The notes under the pieces: generated by a model
Seen by the model: the letters and a program-made list of their open reading frames with translations, nothing else
Database searches by the model: none
What the model was told of the DNA's origin: nothing
DNA from: JANXLS01 sp038227045
GTDB taxonomy: Bacteria > Planctomycetota > SZUA-567 > H5-PLA8
Assembly: GCA_038227045.1 (NCBI GenBank)
Contig: JBBRQD010000013.1
Span: forward strand, 1-64,000
Reading direction: 5' to 3'
Length of the DNA: 64,000 nucleotides
Position numbers and translations under genes: made by a program
In this document: in pieces, positions 55,251 to 63,757 of the stretch
How the letters are laid out: every line of letters begins with the position of its first letter
How positions within the stretch are numbered: position 1 is the stretch's first letter

Positions 55251-55427
55251 GGAAACTCCCGTGCTTCGATGTCTGGCAACACGCACCGTCCGCCGCTTTA
55301 GTTCATACCGGTGAAAGGGGCTTTAGTAACTGAAAAGTAAGAGTGAAATTCGAGGGAAAACGCACATATGTGAACGCACTTTGGAATGTGTTTCTAAACA
55401 CAAATTTCGCGGTCATGAACAGCAAGC

Positions 55428-55907
55428 TCAGGCGCGATCAAAGGCTTCTTTGAGCTTTTTATAATCAAGTTTGACCATTTTCCACATCGCTTCGGTCATG
55501 GCCTGTTTCTTTTTCTTGTTCTTGCTGGCTTGCCACTTTTCGATTTCGACGGGAAAGACCTGCCAACGGACGCCAAACTTGTCGATCAACCAGCCGCATT
55601 GCACGGGCTTTCCGCCGCCTCGGAGGAGTTTTTTCCAATAGGTGTCGATCTCGCGTTGGGTTTTGCACGGCAAGACTAAGGAGACGGACTCGTTGAACGG
55701 CACCTTGCTAAACCCGTTCAAAAGCATGATCCTTTGTCCCAGCACGGTGATGTCCATGGTCAGCACGGAGCCTTCCTTGACTCCCATGCGATTGGGGCCC
55801 CAATACCACGTTTTACCGATCTTGGTGCCTTTGAAGACGGATTTGTAGAATCTGGCCATGTCCGCGGCTTTGTCGTTGGACCAGAGGGAGATGTAAATTT
55901 TAGGCAT
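55428..55907 (-). CDS. VOC/PhnB-like protein
   Basis: A 159-residue vicinal-oxygen-chelate-fold protein of the PhnB/3-demethylubiquinone-methyltransferase-like group. It has the start PKIYISLWSNDKAADMARFYKSVF, the middle LTMDITVLGQRIMLLNG, FNESVSLVLPCKTQREIDTYWKKL, and QCGWLIDKFGVRWQVFP (landmarks in sequence order). The C-terminal MTEAMWKMVKLDYKKLKEAF is typical of these proteins. Function is unknown; the family is often annotated without a known reaction. It lies between the secretin and PilM genes, apparently unrelated to them. GGAGAA precedes the ATG. Confidence 0.85.
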   Translation of the reverse strand: MPKIYISLWSNDKAADMARFYKSVFKGTKIGKTWYWGPNRMGVKEGSVLTMDITVLGQRIMLLNGFSKVPFNESVSLVLPCKTQREIDTYWKKLLRGGGKPVQCGWLIDKFGVRWQVFPVEIEKWQASKNKKKKQAMTEAMWKMVKLDYKKLKEAFDRA

Positions 55908-55934
55908 GTGAAGTTCTCCTGCAAGGGATTTCGC

Positions 55935-58643
55935 TCACTTCAGCGGTACGAGCTCCCCCGCCGTGCTGGAAGCCGGCGTTTTCGCCGTAACCGGCGCATC
56001 GATTTCTTCTTCACGCGGCACCGCCCAGCCATTGACGGGGCGGGCGGATGCGATTTTACGGGCGGAATTGGCGAGGCGTTCCATGCGCTCCTGGTTCGAC
56101 AGGGCCGTCACGCGTTCGCCGCGTTCGATTGTGACCGAATTGCGTTGCGCTGCGCCCATTTCGACCGTTTGCGCATACGCCTTCGCGGGGTTGTTGGACA
56201 ACGGAACTACTTTGCGCGTGTCGCCGTTTTGCGAGGTGGGGCCGACACCGCTTTCAAATGGCGCCGGACAGTAGCTCTGCGAATACGGCTGCCGGATCGG
56301 GAACGTGTCGTTCACCTGCCCCGGCGCCTTGTTCGAACTGCCTTCGCGGATGTCCACTTCGTCAATCGCCGGCTTCGTGTAGTACGACCGACCGCTGGGC
56401 GCAATGATGCTCGCTTCGACGATGATCATCAAATTGCTCTTCTGTTTAGTTTTGTCGAGCGATTTGAACAGGTTGCCCAGCACCGGAATCTTGCTCAGAC
56501 CCGGGATGCTGCGGTTCTGCGTTTCGGTGCGGTTGCGGATCAATCCGCCGATGATGCAGTAACCGTTGTCTTCCAAAACCACGTCCGTTTCCAGGCTGGT
56601 CTGATCAATCGTCGGGCGCTGAATCGTCGGCGGGTTTGCGGCGTTCGTCGTGGAGTTGATCGCGAACGTCTGGAATTGTGAAATGTTCTGCCCCTGCGCC
56701 AGCGAATCGATAATCGGATTGAGATGCAGGTTGATCGTCTTCAAATCGCGGCCGATGGACGGCGTGACAGTCAGCGTGAAGCCGATGTTTTCTTCGTCGA
56801 ACTCCGGAATGAAGCCCGACGTGCTCTGAATCGCCGTGCCGACGCCGGCCGTCGTCGTGCTTTGAATCGGGCGCAGATCGGTGATGTACGAGAAGTGCGT
56901 CGTGACGTCGATGACGGCCTCTTTATTGTTGATCGCCAGCACCTGCGGCGCGGAGAGAATCTTGGTCTTGTCGCTGGTCTCCAGCGCGGCGATCGTGAGC
57001 TGGTATGCCGGATCCGTCTTGCGGCCAACTAGGCTCAGCACCGTTGCGCCGGGTGTTCCCGCAGTCGTGAACACGCCGTTTCCGGCCGAGAGCGTAAACC
57101 CATTCGTCGGATCCTTTGAAGTGCTCGATGGCGTTTTTCCGTCGGGACGGAACAATGTTCCCACACGGCTGGACAAGCTGTTGATGTTCGCGCCCAGCGA
57201 CAGTTCGCTGTTCCATTGAATGTCCAGGAAGCGTGTCTTGATCAGGCATTGGATCGCCGGCTGATCGAAGAAGTCGAGGAATTGAGAGACGCGTTCGTGG
57301 CCTTGCGGCGTGGTCAGAACGATCAGCAAATTGGACTGCCGGTCGATCTGATAATCCGAGCCCTCGGGCAGAACGTACGGGGACTTGGTATCCTTCATCC
57401 ATTTCAATACGGTTTCAAGATACGTCGGTTCCTGCTGCTGGCCGTTTTGGCCGCCCTGGCCCCCCTGTTGTCCGCGGTTGCCGCCACCTTGCTGCTGTCC
57501 GCCGCCTCGTCCGGAGCGCCCATTCGTTCCACTACCGCCTCGGCCTCCTCCTCCGCCCCCACCGCCCCCACCGCCGCCGCCACCGCCACCACCGGCATTG
57601 GCGACGGTGCTGACCAGGCCGTAGTGCAACGGATATACGCGCGGAAACATGATTTTCTTCAAATCGGTCTCGGAACTTGCGGTAATCCAGATCGAGTCTT
57701 CGGTGATGTTATAGGTGATGCCGTCGTTGTTGCGGACGATGTATTCGAGAATCTCACGCAGCTTCAAATCGTTGACGTGCATGGTGATCGTTTTGCCGTC
57801 CAGCGCCGCGGGGTCGGCAATGATGTTCACACCGGTCAAGTCGTAGAGCGTGTTCATCACGAAGTCGAGATCGGCTTTTTGGAACGACGCGGTAATCGGC
57901 TGCTCGAGCGCTTCGGCGATCTTTCGGCGCCGGTAAATGCTGGGATCGTCGTTGCGCGTGGCCAGGTGCGGCCGCTCGGTCGGAATCTTGGGGAGCGGCG
58001 CAGCCGCTTCTTCGTCGCTTTGCAGGATGCGGCTGCGATCGATGCGGTCGCGGGCGAATTCGGCGATTTTCTCGTCTTTCGCGTCGAGATGGCCGCGCGC
58101 ATTTCGGCGCATTTCGGCGGCTTCCACGCTCGATGGGTCGGAGCGGATGACGTCTTCGGCGATGTTAAACGCCCGATGGTAGTCTTTTTCCTTGTACGCG
58201 CGCTTCGCGTCTCTCAAATTCGCTTGGGATTGAGAGACCAGCGTGCGATGTTCCTCAGCGGCTTCGCGAAATTTTTCAGACGACTCCGTCAGCGGCGGGC
58301 GCTTTCCGGGAAGCACCAGGTTGTCGTTGCTTCCATCGCGCGGCGACTTATAGCCTTCCGACGTCGCCATGTTGCCGTCGGCCGGTTCGGGAATTTTCCC
58401 GGAATCGGCGTCCTTCGATTTCGCCACCGGATCGTCCAGCCAATACTTCGTGCGCGGACGCGCGCCTTTGTTCAAGTCGGGTTTGACATCCACCTTGCCA
58501 TCGCCGGGCAATACCGGGGCGGTCGGATCTGCTTCGCCTCCAAATGCGTGTGAACCGATCATGACCAAACAAGGCACGATGGCTTGCAGGACGATGGTGC
58601 GGAAAGATGTGTGGCGCGGTTGACGCGCGCAGTGGGTGTTCAT
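55935..58643 (-). CDS. Type II/IV secretin (GspD/PilQ family)
   Basis: An outer-membrane channel subunit of 902 residues. The order is: signal sequence (1-36), an acidic low-complexity region, a TPR-like helical pair (about 135-200), an STN/N0-like domain (ITASFQKADLDFVMNTLYDLTGVNII, about 250-330), a Gly-run linker (about 350-410), an N1/N3-like domain, and the secretin core (about 540-770) with VIDVTTHFSYITD, the VTPSIGRDLKTINL block and VVLEDNGYCIIGGLIRNRTE...PVLGNLFKS. A C-terminal extension of about 130 residues is disordered. I chose ATG at 58643 with GGGGGGA upstream. It is the first gene of the pilus-like run. Confidence 0.9.
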   Translation of the reverse strand: MNTHCARQPRHTSFRTIVLQAIVPCLVMIGSHAFGGEADPTAPVLPGDGKVDVKPDLNKGARPRTKYWLDDPVAKSKDADSGKIPEPADGNMATSEGYKSPRDGSNDNLVLPGKRPPLTESSEKFREAAEEHRTLVSQSQANLRDAKRAYKEKDYHRAFNIAEDVIRSDPSSVEAAEMRRNARGHLDAKDEKIAEFARDRIDRSRILQSDEEAAAPLPKIPTERPHLATRNDDPSIYRRRKIAEALEQPITASFQKADLDFVMNTLYDLTGVNIIADPAALDGKTITMHVNDLKLREILEYIVRNNDGITYNITEDSIWITASSETDLKKIMFPRVYPLHYGLVSTVANAGGGGGGGGGGGGGGGGGRGGSGTNGRSGRGGGQQQGGGNRGQQGGQGGQNGQQQEPTYLETVLKWMKDTKSPYVLPEGSDYQIDRQSNLLIVLTTPQGHERVSQFLDFFDQPAIQCLIKTRFLDIQWNSELSLGANINSLSSRVGTLFRPDGKTPSSTSKDPTNGFTLSAGNGVFTTAGTPGATVLSLVGRKTDPAYQLTIAALETSDKTKILSAPQVLAINNKEAVIDVTTHFSYITDLRPIQSTTTAGVGTAIQSTSGFIPEFDEENIGFTLTVTPSIGRDLKTINLHLNPIIDSLAQGQNISQFQTFAINSTTNAANPPTIQRPTIDQTSLETDVVLEDNGYCIIGGLIRNRTETQNRSIPGLSKIPVLGNLFKSLDKTKQKSNLMIIVEASIIAPSGRSYYTKPAIDEVDIREGSSNKAPGQVNDTFPIRQPYSQSYCPAPFESGVGPTSQNGDTRKVVPLSNNPAKAYAQTVEMGAAQRNSVTIERGERVTALSNQERMERLANSARKIASARPVNGWAVPREEEIDAPVTAKTPASSTAGELVPLK

Positions 58644-59058
58644 CAAAAAGTCCCCCCGGCACTTATTGACAACTCGTTAGATTGTCGACACGTACGAAAG
58701 CTGTTTTTTCCAACTGGCCCGGTATTTGGCTAGCACACGCGAAGCGCTCCGCCGGTCACATGCAACCACGCGCTTGCGATGCTTAAAATAAAGACAGATC
58801 AAGAGTTTAGTGTAACGCATTCCGGGCGCGATAGCAAGAGGAATGCAGCCGCTTTGCCTTGCGCGAGTTGCTGTATCCAAATCCGGAAAATTCGCAGTTC
58901 AGGGTGCAGTCTCCCGCTGCTACAGCCGATAGATTCTGTGTGTGGCACTGACCGGGGGATTGGTGTCACATATCGAGGAGCCGATGGGTCCGTCGTGTTG
59001 TCCAGGGATCTCGCGGCAATCTCCCATCGCCATCCGATTAGCGGAGAGTATTTACGCC
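58644..59058. other. Divergent intergenic region without a supported gene
   Basis: The region lies between the divergent secretin and aminotransferase genes and must hold both promoters. I find no strong promoter match on either strand. A 67-codon minus-strand frame at 58677-58880 has no ribosome binding site or domain. I see no repeat here. Confidence 0.5.
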
Positions 59059-60588
59059 ATGAACATTGACTCGCAATCCGCTTCGGCCACGCTCACCGCG
59101 TCCACCGGGTCGCATTCTTCATTCAGCAACGCCGAAACGTCCCAGCCCTGCATGCCCAAGCGCCAGCGCTCCATTTCGGAAAAGGGCGCAACGCCGGACG
59201 CCGACACCCTCGCCCGCGCGCAAACCGCGCTGGAGCGGGAATTTATCCGTCACTGCCCGCGATCCGCGCAACTGTACGCCCGCGCGCTGCAAGTTTTCCC
59301 CGGCGGCGTGACACACGATAACCGCCGCGTGCTCGGCCACAGTCTCTACATCAACAAAGCCCGCGGCGCGCGCAAGGTCGACGTCGATGGCAACGAGTAC
59401 ATCGATTTCTGGATGGGCCATGGCGCGCTGATCAATGGTCACAATCACAATGACGTCGTCGAGGCCGTGCATCTCTCCGCTATGGACGTGATGCACCCTG
59501 GCGCCTGTCACGAACGCGAAATCGTCTGGGCCGAATTGGTCAAGGAAACGATTCCCAGTGCCGAGCGCGTGCGCTTCACCGCTTCCGGCAGCGAGGCGAC
59601 CGCGCTGGCATTCAGACTCGCCCGTGCGATGCACGGCAAACCCGTCTTGATCAAATTTGAAGGCCACTTCCACGGCTGGCTGGACCACGCCGTCAACGGC
59701 GTCGACCTGCCCTACGACACGCCGTTCAGCGCGGGCGTGCCCGGCGCCGTTCGCGATTTAACGCTCGTGCTTCCGCCGCGCGATTTGAACCGCGTCGAAG
59801 ATACGCTGAAGAACCGCAAAGACATCGCCGGCATTATCATCGAACCGACCGGCGCGTCCGGCGGATCGGTGCCGGTCAAACCCGAATTCCTCAAAGGTCT
59901 GCGCACGCTGGCGGACAAATACAACGTCGCGTTGATTTTCGACGAAGTCATCACCGGATTCCGGCTGGCTCCCGGCGGCGCGCAAGCGCGCTTCGGAGTC
60001 ATGCCGGACCTGACCTGTCTCGCTAAAATTCTGGCTGGCGGCATGCCCGGCGGTGCAGTCTGCGGATCGAAGGCGTACTTCGCAAAGATGGATTTCACCA
60101 CCGATGCCAAGCACGACCGGGTCAATCGCGTCACGCACTACGGCACATTCAATGGAAATCCCGTTTCGGCCGCGGCGGGCATTGCCACGATCAAAGCGGT
60201 GCGCGCGGACGGCGGAGAAGTCTGCAAGCACGCCGAAGCCTTTACCGAAAGTTTGCGCAACGCCTTGAATACGCTCTTCCGCGTGCAGAATGTGCCTTGG
60301 GCCGTGTACAGCAACGGATCCGTTTTCCACATCCTCACGTCCGATCCGGAAACAGGCATCGCGCTGCGCGACCGCAAACTCGACGCCACCGACGCCGACC
60401 CGCGCATGCTCAAGCAAAAGGGCTCGCTCGACGGCATCCTGCGCCGCGCGCTGCTGCTGCACGGAGTCGACATTCCGCAGGGACGCCAAGCCTGGACCAG
60501 CGCCATTCACACACCGCTCGAAGTGCGCGAAACAATGGAAGCGTTCGGGCTTGCCATCGAACGTCTTAGAACACTCAAATGTCTCTAA
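59059..60588 (+). CDS. hemL: HemL-like class III aminotransferase
   Basis: A PLP enzyme of fold type I, 509 residues, in the glutamate-1-semialdehyde aminomutase branch: VFPGGVTHDNRR, YIDFWMGHGALINGHN, TASGSEATALAFRLAR, FHGWLDHAV, IIIEPTGASGG, FDEVITGFR, and the PLP-Lys segment LAKILAGGMPGGA. True HemL is about 430 residues; this one has an N-terminal extension of about 75 residues (Ser/Thr-rich, then basic) and Arg-rich insertions near the end. It may therefore be a paralogue acting on another amino acid. I chose ATG at 59059 after GGAGAG; ATG at 59149 is also possible. No other heme gene is nearby. Confidence 0.82.
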   Translation: MNIDSQSASATLTASTGSHSSFSNAETSQPCMPKRQRSISEKGATPDADTLARAQTALEREFIRHCPRSAQLYARALQVFPGGVTHDNRRVLGHSLYINKARGARKVDVDGNEYIDFWMGHGALINGHNHNDVVEAVHLSAMDVMHPGACHEREIVWAELVKETIPSAERVRFTASGSEATALAFRLARAMHGKPVLIKFEGHFHGWLDHAVNGVDLPYDTPFSAGVPGAVRDLTLVLPPRDLNRVEDTLKNRKDIAGIIIEPTGASGGSVPVKPEFLKGLRTLADKYNVALIFDEVITGFRLAPGGAQARFGVMPDLTCLAKILAGGMPGGAVCGSKAYFAKMDFTTDAKHDRVNRVTHYGTFNGNPVSAAAGIATIKAVRADGGEVCKHAEAFTESLRNALNTLFRVQNVPWAVYSNGSVFHILTSDPETGIALRDRKLDATDADPRMLKQKGSLDGILRRALLLHGVDIPQGRQAWTSAIHTPLEVRETMEAFGLAIERLRTLKCL

Positions 60589-60590
60589 AA

Positions 60591-60646
60591 AACGGTTTCA
60601 AGTTTCAGGTTCAACATTGGAAGCAACCTGAAACCTGAAACCCGTT
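60591..60646. terminator. Convergent-gene palindrome, AACCTGAAAC family
   Basis: The arms 60591-60611 and 60625-60646 (aacggtttcaag... / aacctgaaacctgaaaccc) pair nearly fully and are followed by ttttaa on the plus strand. It sits exactly between the convergent aminotransferase and DUF1844 genes, ending at the DUF1844 stop. It probably terminates both. Confidence 0.65.
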
Positions 60647-61249
60647 TTAACGCAACGCTCCGCCCGGCCCCGGGCGCATCGCGCCTTTCTGCGCCGCTTG
60701 CGCGGCCATTTGCCGCTGAAGTTCCTGCGCGATCGTCGCGAAATGTGTCTTTAAATCGTGCAACACGCTCGTCAGAGCCTTTTGCTCGGTTTCGTTGAGA
60801 TTGCCATTCGTCTTCGCCAGAATGACGGCGAGCAATTCGATCGTGTAGCGCGCGCCTTGCAGATCCATCTCCGCCTGCCCGGTGTACGGGTTCTCCAATT
60901 CGCCCATTTGCATCAGCGCCTGCTGCGCGAGACCATCGATGAAATTCAAAAAGATTTTCGTCTGCTGCTGTTCAATCGGCGAGAGTTGTTTGGCCGGAGG
61001 CACCGCGTCACCGGGCGTCGCGGAGGCGGAATCGTCAGGCGCCGCGCCGCCTGCTTCCGCTGCCACTGCGGGTGCATCGGTCGGAGCGGCGTGAGCCGCG
61101 GCCGGGCGAGGACTGGCCGCCGCACGAGCGGCTTCGCGCTCTTTCCGCGCTTCTTCTTTCCAGCTATCGTCCACTTTCTTCGGCGAAAACTTGAAAGCGG
61201 GAATGTCCTCTTTCTTCTCGTCGGACTTTTTTTCGTTTGGGTCGGCCAT
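60647..61249 (-). CDS. DUF1844 domain protein
   Basis: A 200-residue protein. The N-terminal half is charged and Ala/Pro-rich (about 1-95). The DUF1844 domain (about 95-180) has TKIFLNFIDGLAQQALMQMGE and the long helix YTIELLAVILAKTNGNLNETE. The tail is Ala/Gly-rich. The family is of unknown function and occurs in planctomycetes and related phyla. It converges with the aminotransferase gene. Confidence 0.85.
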   Translation of the reverse strand: MADPNEKKSDEKKEDIPAFKFSPKKVDDSWKEEARKEREAARAAASPRPAAAHAAPTDAPAVAAEAGGAAPDDSASATPGDAVPPAKQLSPIEQQQTKIFLNFIDGLAQQALMQMGELENPYTGQAEMDLQGARYTIELLAVILAKTNGNLNETEQKALTSVLHDLKTHFATIAQELQRQMAAQAAQKGAMRPGPGGALR

Positions 61250-61341
61250 CGCGTCGTTCCTCTAATGAGTTCGCTGCTGCGGTTCCATTTCAGGATACTC
61301 GAAGCAACTCAATAATGGAAGTGAGGCCGGCTCGCCGCATT

Positions 61342-62577
61342 TCATTTTTCCCATGTCAGGCACTGCAACTTAGTGCCGGTTCGCATGACGAGACGCGCGG
61401 GCGCAAGCGGCATCGGTGCGCTCCAGCATTCAGTTTTGTCGTCCGCCGCGGGATACTCCGCGAGCAATTTCATCGGCTCGTTTTTGATCTCGATGAACTT
61501 CAGCGTCCCATCATGAAGCCGGCCGATCAACACGTTCCCCCACGCCACAAGCGCGCAGTATTGCGCGTCCGTCTCCAGAGACGACAGTGTTTTTCCGTTT
61601 GCCGGATCGAGGCTCAAAATCTTCTGCCCGTCAAACATGTAGATCCGGCCGTTGGCAAAGATGGGCGTTGACAGATTTCCACCCAACTCCAGGTGCCACG
61701 CTTCCTCGCACTTTGCCGCGCCAGGAAATACCTTCAGCGCGACAGTCGCTTCGTGACTCGTGAGCAGCACGCGGTTCTCGCCGATTGGCACGGGCATCGC
61801 CGAGTTGCCGTCGCCGCCACCTTTCAATTCAAACGTGAATGCGGGAACGTATTTCTCGCCATCTTTTCTTAAAACAATTAGTTCGTTGAACAACAGCGTC
61901 GCCACGTGCGGCTTGCCATCCAACACAAGCGGCATGAAGGAACTGTAGCCGGGCGCGGAAGTGGGCAATTCCCATGCGGTTGTGCCGTCGCTCATTTTCA
62001 ACGCCAGCGCCTTGCCCGTTTCCTTGTTGCCAATGGGCAGCAGCAGATTCGTTTCATCCCGAATCGGCGACGCCGCGACGCCGTATTGCTGGCGAAATCC
62101 TCCGGCTTTCCATTCGGCGGGAAGATCGCGCTTCCACCGAATCTCACCGGTTTTGGAATCGAGTTTGAACACAGCGCCGGTCAGCGAATGAACGAACAGC
62201 GATCCGGGAATGCCGCAATCGGGTGTGGGCGCGGGATCGTGTGTCTGCGGCTCGCTGATCTCCGAAAGTTTCGCTTTCCAGAGCATTTTGCCCGTTGGCG
62301 CATCGAACGCACTGACAAATTCCTGCGTTTCCGAACGGTGCTGCACATACACCGTTGCGCCGTCGCAGACCGGAGACGAGAATCCAATGCCCACCGGAGT
62401 CTGCCAGACAACCGTCAATTTCTTCGGCCACGCGGCGGGTTCTTGAAACGCCGAGCGCTCAATGCCGTCGTGCCGCGCGCCGCGCCAACCGTTCCACGGA
62501 GACTCTGCGTTCTCCGCGTGGCACAACGACGCCGACGCGCACACGATCAGGGTCAGGAAAAGGGAATTGGGATTCAT
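61342..62577 (-). CDS. Exported PQQ-like beta-propeller protein
   Basis: A 411-residue protein with a signal peptide (NPNSLFLTLIVCASASLCHAE) and an eight-bladed PQQ-like propeller: W-x-G-W-R-G-x-x-H-D-G start, then blades marked by V-x-A-F-D-A-x-T-G-K-M-L-W (SAFDAPTGKMLW), KLDSKTGEIRW, MSDGTTAWEL and LDPANGKTLSS. It lacks the cofactor residues of true PQQ dehydrogenases as far as I can see, so it is more likely a structural or binding propeller of the type abundant in planctomycetes. I chose ATG at 62577, just before the signal peptide. Divergent from the ABC permease. Confidence 0.85.
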   Translation of the reverse strand: MNPNSLFLTLIVCASASLCHAENAESPWNGWRGARHDGIERSAFQEPAAWPKKLTVVWQTPVGIGFSSPVCDGATVYVQHRSETQEFVSAFDAPTGKMLWKAKLSEISEPQTHDPAPTPDCGIPGSLFVHSLTGAVFKLDSKTGEIRWKRDLPAEWKAGGFRQQYGVAASPIRDETNLLLPIGNKETGKALALKMSDGTTAWELPTSAPGYSSFMPLVLDGKPHVATLLFNELIVLRKDGEKYVPAFTFELKGGGDGNSAMPVPIGENRVLLTSHEATVALKVFPGAAKCEEAWHLELGGNLSTPIFANGRIYMFDGQKILSLDPANGKTLSSLETDAQYCALVAWGNVLIGRLHDGTLKFIEIKNEPMKLLAEYPAADDKTECWSAPMPLAPARLVMRTGTKLQCLTWEK

Positions 62578-62686
62578 GTTCGATTCGCTCAAAAGGTGGC
62601 TTGCGCGCCGTCAATCCGCTCCGGTAGAGTCTTGCGGACAACTATCGAATACACTGCACTGCACGTTTTGGGATTTAGAGGTAAGC

Positions 62687-63757
62687 ATGGCGGAGTTGGA
62701 ATTGAACGGTGCCGCGCGCGGCTGGCGCAGGCTCGCGTGGCCGCTGATGCTGGCGCTCGGCACGGCCACCGTACTCGCGTTGGCAATCGTATTGATCGGG
62801 CAAAATCCAGAACTGGCGTTTTCGGAATTCGTGTCGGGATCGGTGGGATCGTTGACGGGGCTGGGCGGCACCGCGGCGCGCGCGACGATTTTGATTTTTT
62901 TTGCGCTCGGGATCGCCTTGAGTTTTCGCGCGGGACTAATCAATATTGGCGCCGAGGGTCAGGCGCGCGTTGGCGCGGCGGCGGCGGTGGCGCTGACGAT
63001 GGGCGCGCAGGGCGCGCTCTTTTCGGCGCATCCGTGGCTGGGCATTTCGGCGATGCTGCTCGCGGGCGCGGCGGCCGGCGCGTTGTGGTCGCTGCTGGCA
63101 GGTGCGATGAAGCGCTGGCGCGGGGTGTCGGAAGTCGTCGCGACGCTGATGCTGAATTTCGTGGCCATCCAACTGGTTCGTTTCTTCGTCAGCAGTCACG
63201 ATTGGCTTCAAGGCCGCGACACGGATCTGCAACAAAACGAGTTGCCGGCGGCGCTGAAATTCTCAGGCTGGAGCGGAACGGATTTTCATTGGGGCGTGTT
63301 TCTCGCGATCCCCGCCGCGCTGGCGGCGCATGTGTTTTTATTTTACACGGCGGGCGGCATGCGCCTGCGGGCCATGGGTTTGAATCGCGGCGCGGCGCGC
63401 GCCTGCGGCGTGCCGTGCGACACGCTGACGCTGTGGGTCTTCGGGATATGCGGTGCGCTGGCCGGAATGGCCGGGGCGCTCGGTGTCATGGCGGTCGGAA
63501 AGCTGGGGACCGAACCGGCGTACTCCGAGTTCGGCTATATGGCGGTCTCGGTCGCGCTTGTCGCGGAATTGAAGCCGCTGCCCATCGTCGCCGTCGCGCT
63601 GATCTTTGCGGCGATGGACATGGGTTCGGGTTCGATGGAAGCCACCGCGGGCGTTCCGCACTGGATCGTATACGTGCTCAACGGACTGATGATTCTGGCG
63701 ATGCTGGCGCGCGACGCGGGATCGAAAAATCTGCGCGTGAAAAGGATCGGCACATGA
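62687..63757 (+). CDS. ABC transporter permease, BMP/nucleoside class
   Basis: A 356-residue permease of the BPD_transp_2 family with about 9 TM helices. SFRAGLINIGAEGQARVGAA is the family's hallmark; FVAIQLVRFF, MRLRAMGLNRGAARACGVP and KLGTEPAYSEFGYMAVSVALVAELKP also match the YufP/NupP-type permeases that import nucleosides. ATG at 62687 has GAGG 8 bases upstream. Its stop overlaps the next permease start (ATGA), so the two are coupled. The ATPase and substrate-binding protein are not upstream, where they usually lie; they may be beyond the window. Confidence 0.9.
   Translation: MAELELNGAARGWRRLAWPLMLALGTATVLALAIVLIGQNPELAFSEFVSGSVGSLTGLGGTAARATILIFFALGIALSFRAGLINIGAEGQARVGAAAAVALTMGAQGALFSAHPWLGISAMLLAGAAAGALWSLLAGAMKRWRGVSEVVATLMLNFVAIQLVRFFVSSHDWLQGRDTDLQQNELPAALKFSGWSGTDFHWGVFLAIPAALAAHVFLFYTAGGMRLRAMGLNRGAARACGVPCDTLTLWVFGICGALAGMAGALGVMAVGKLGTEPAYSEFGYMAVSVALVAELKPLPIVAVALIFAAMDMGSGSMEATAGVPHWIVYVLNGLMILAMLARDAGSKNLRVKRIGT

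Noticed and set aside
57216..58553. 445-codon plus-strand open frame opposite the secretin
   Set aside because: Antisense shadow; the secretin core on the other strand is clear.
58677..58880. 67-codon minus-strand frame upstream of the secretin
   Set aside because: No ribosome binding site, no recognisable domain, and it occupies the expected promoter region.
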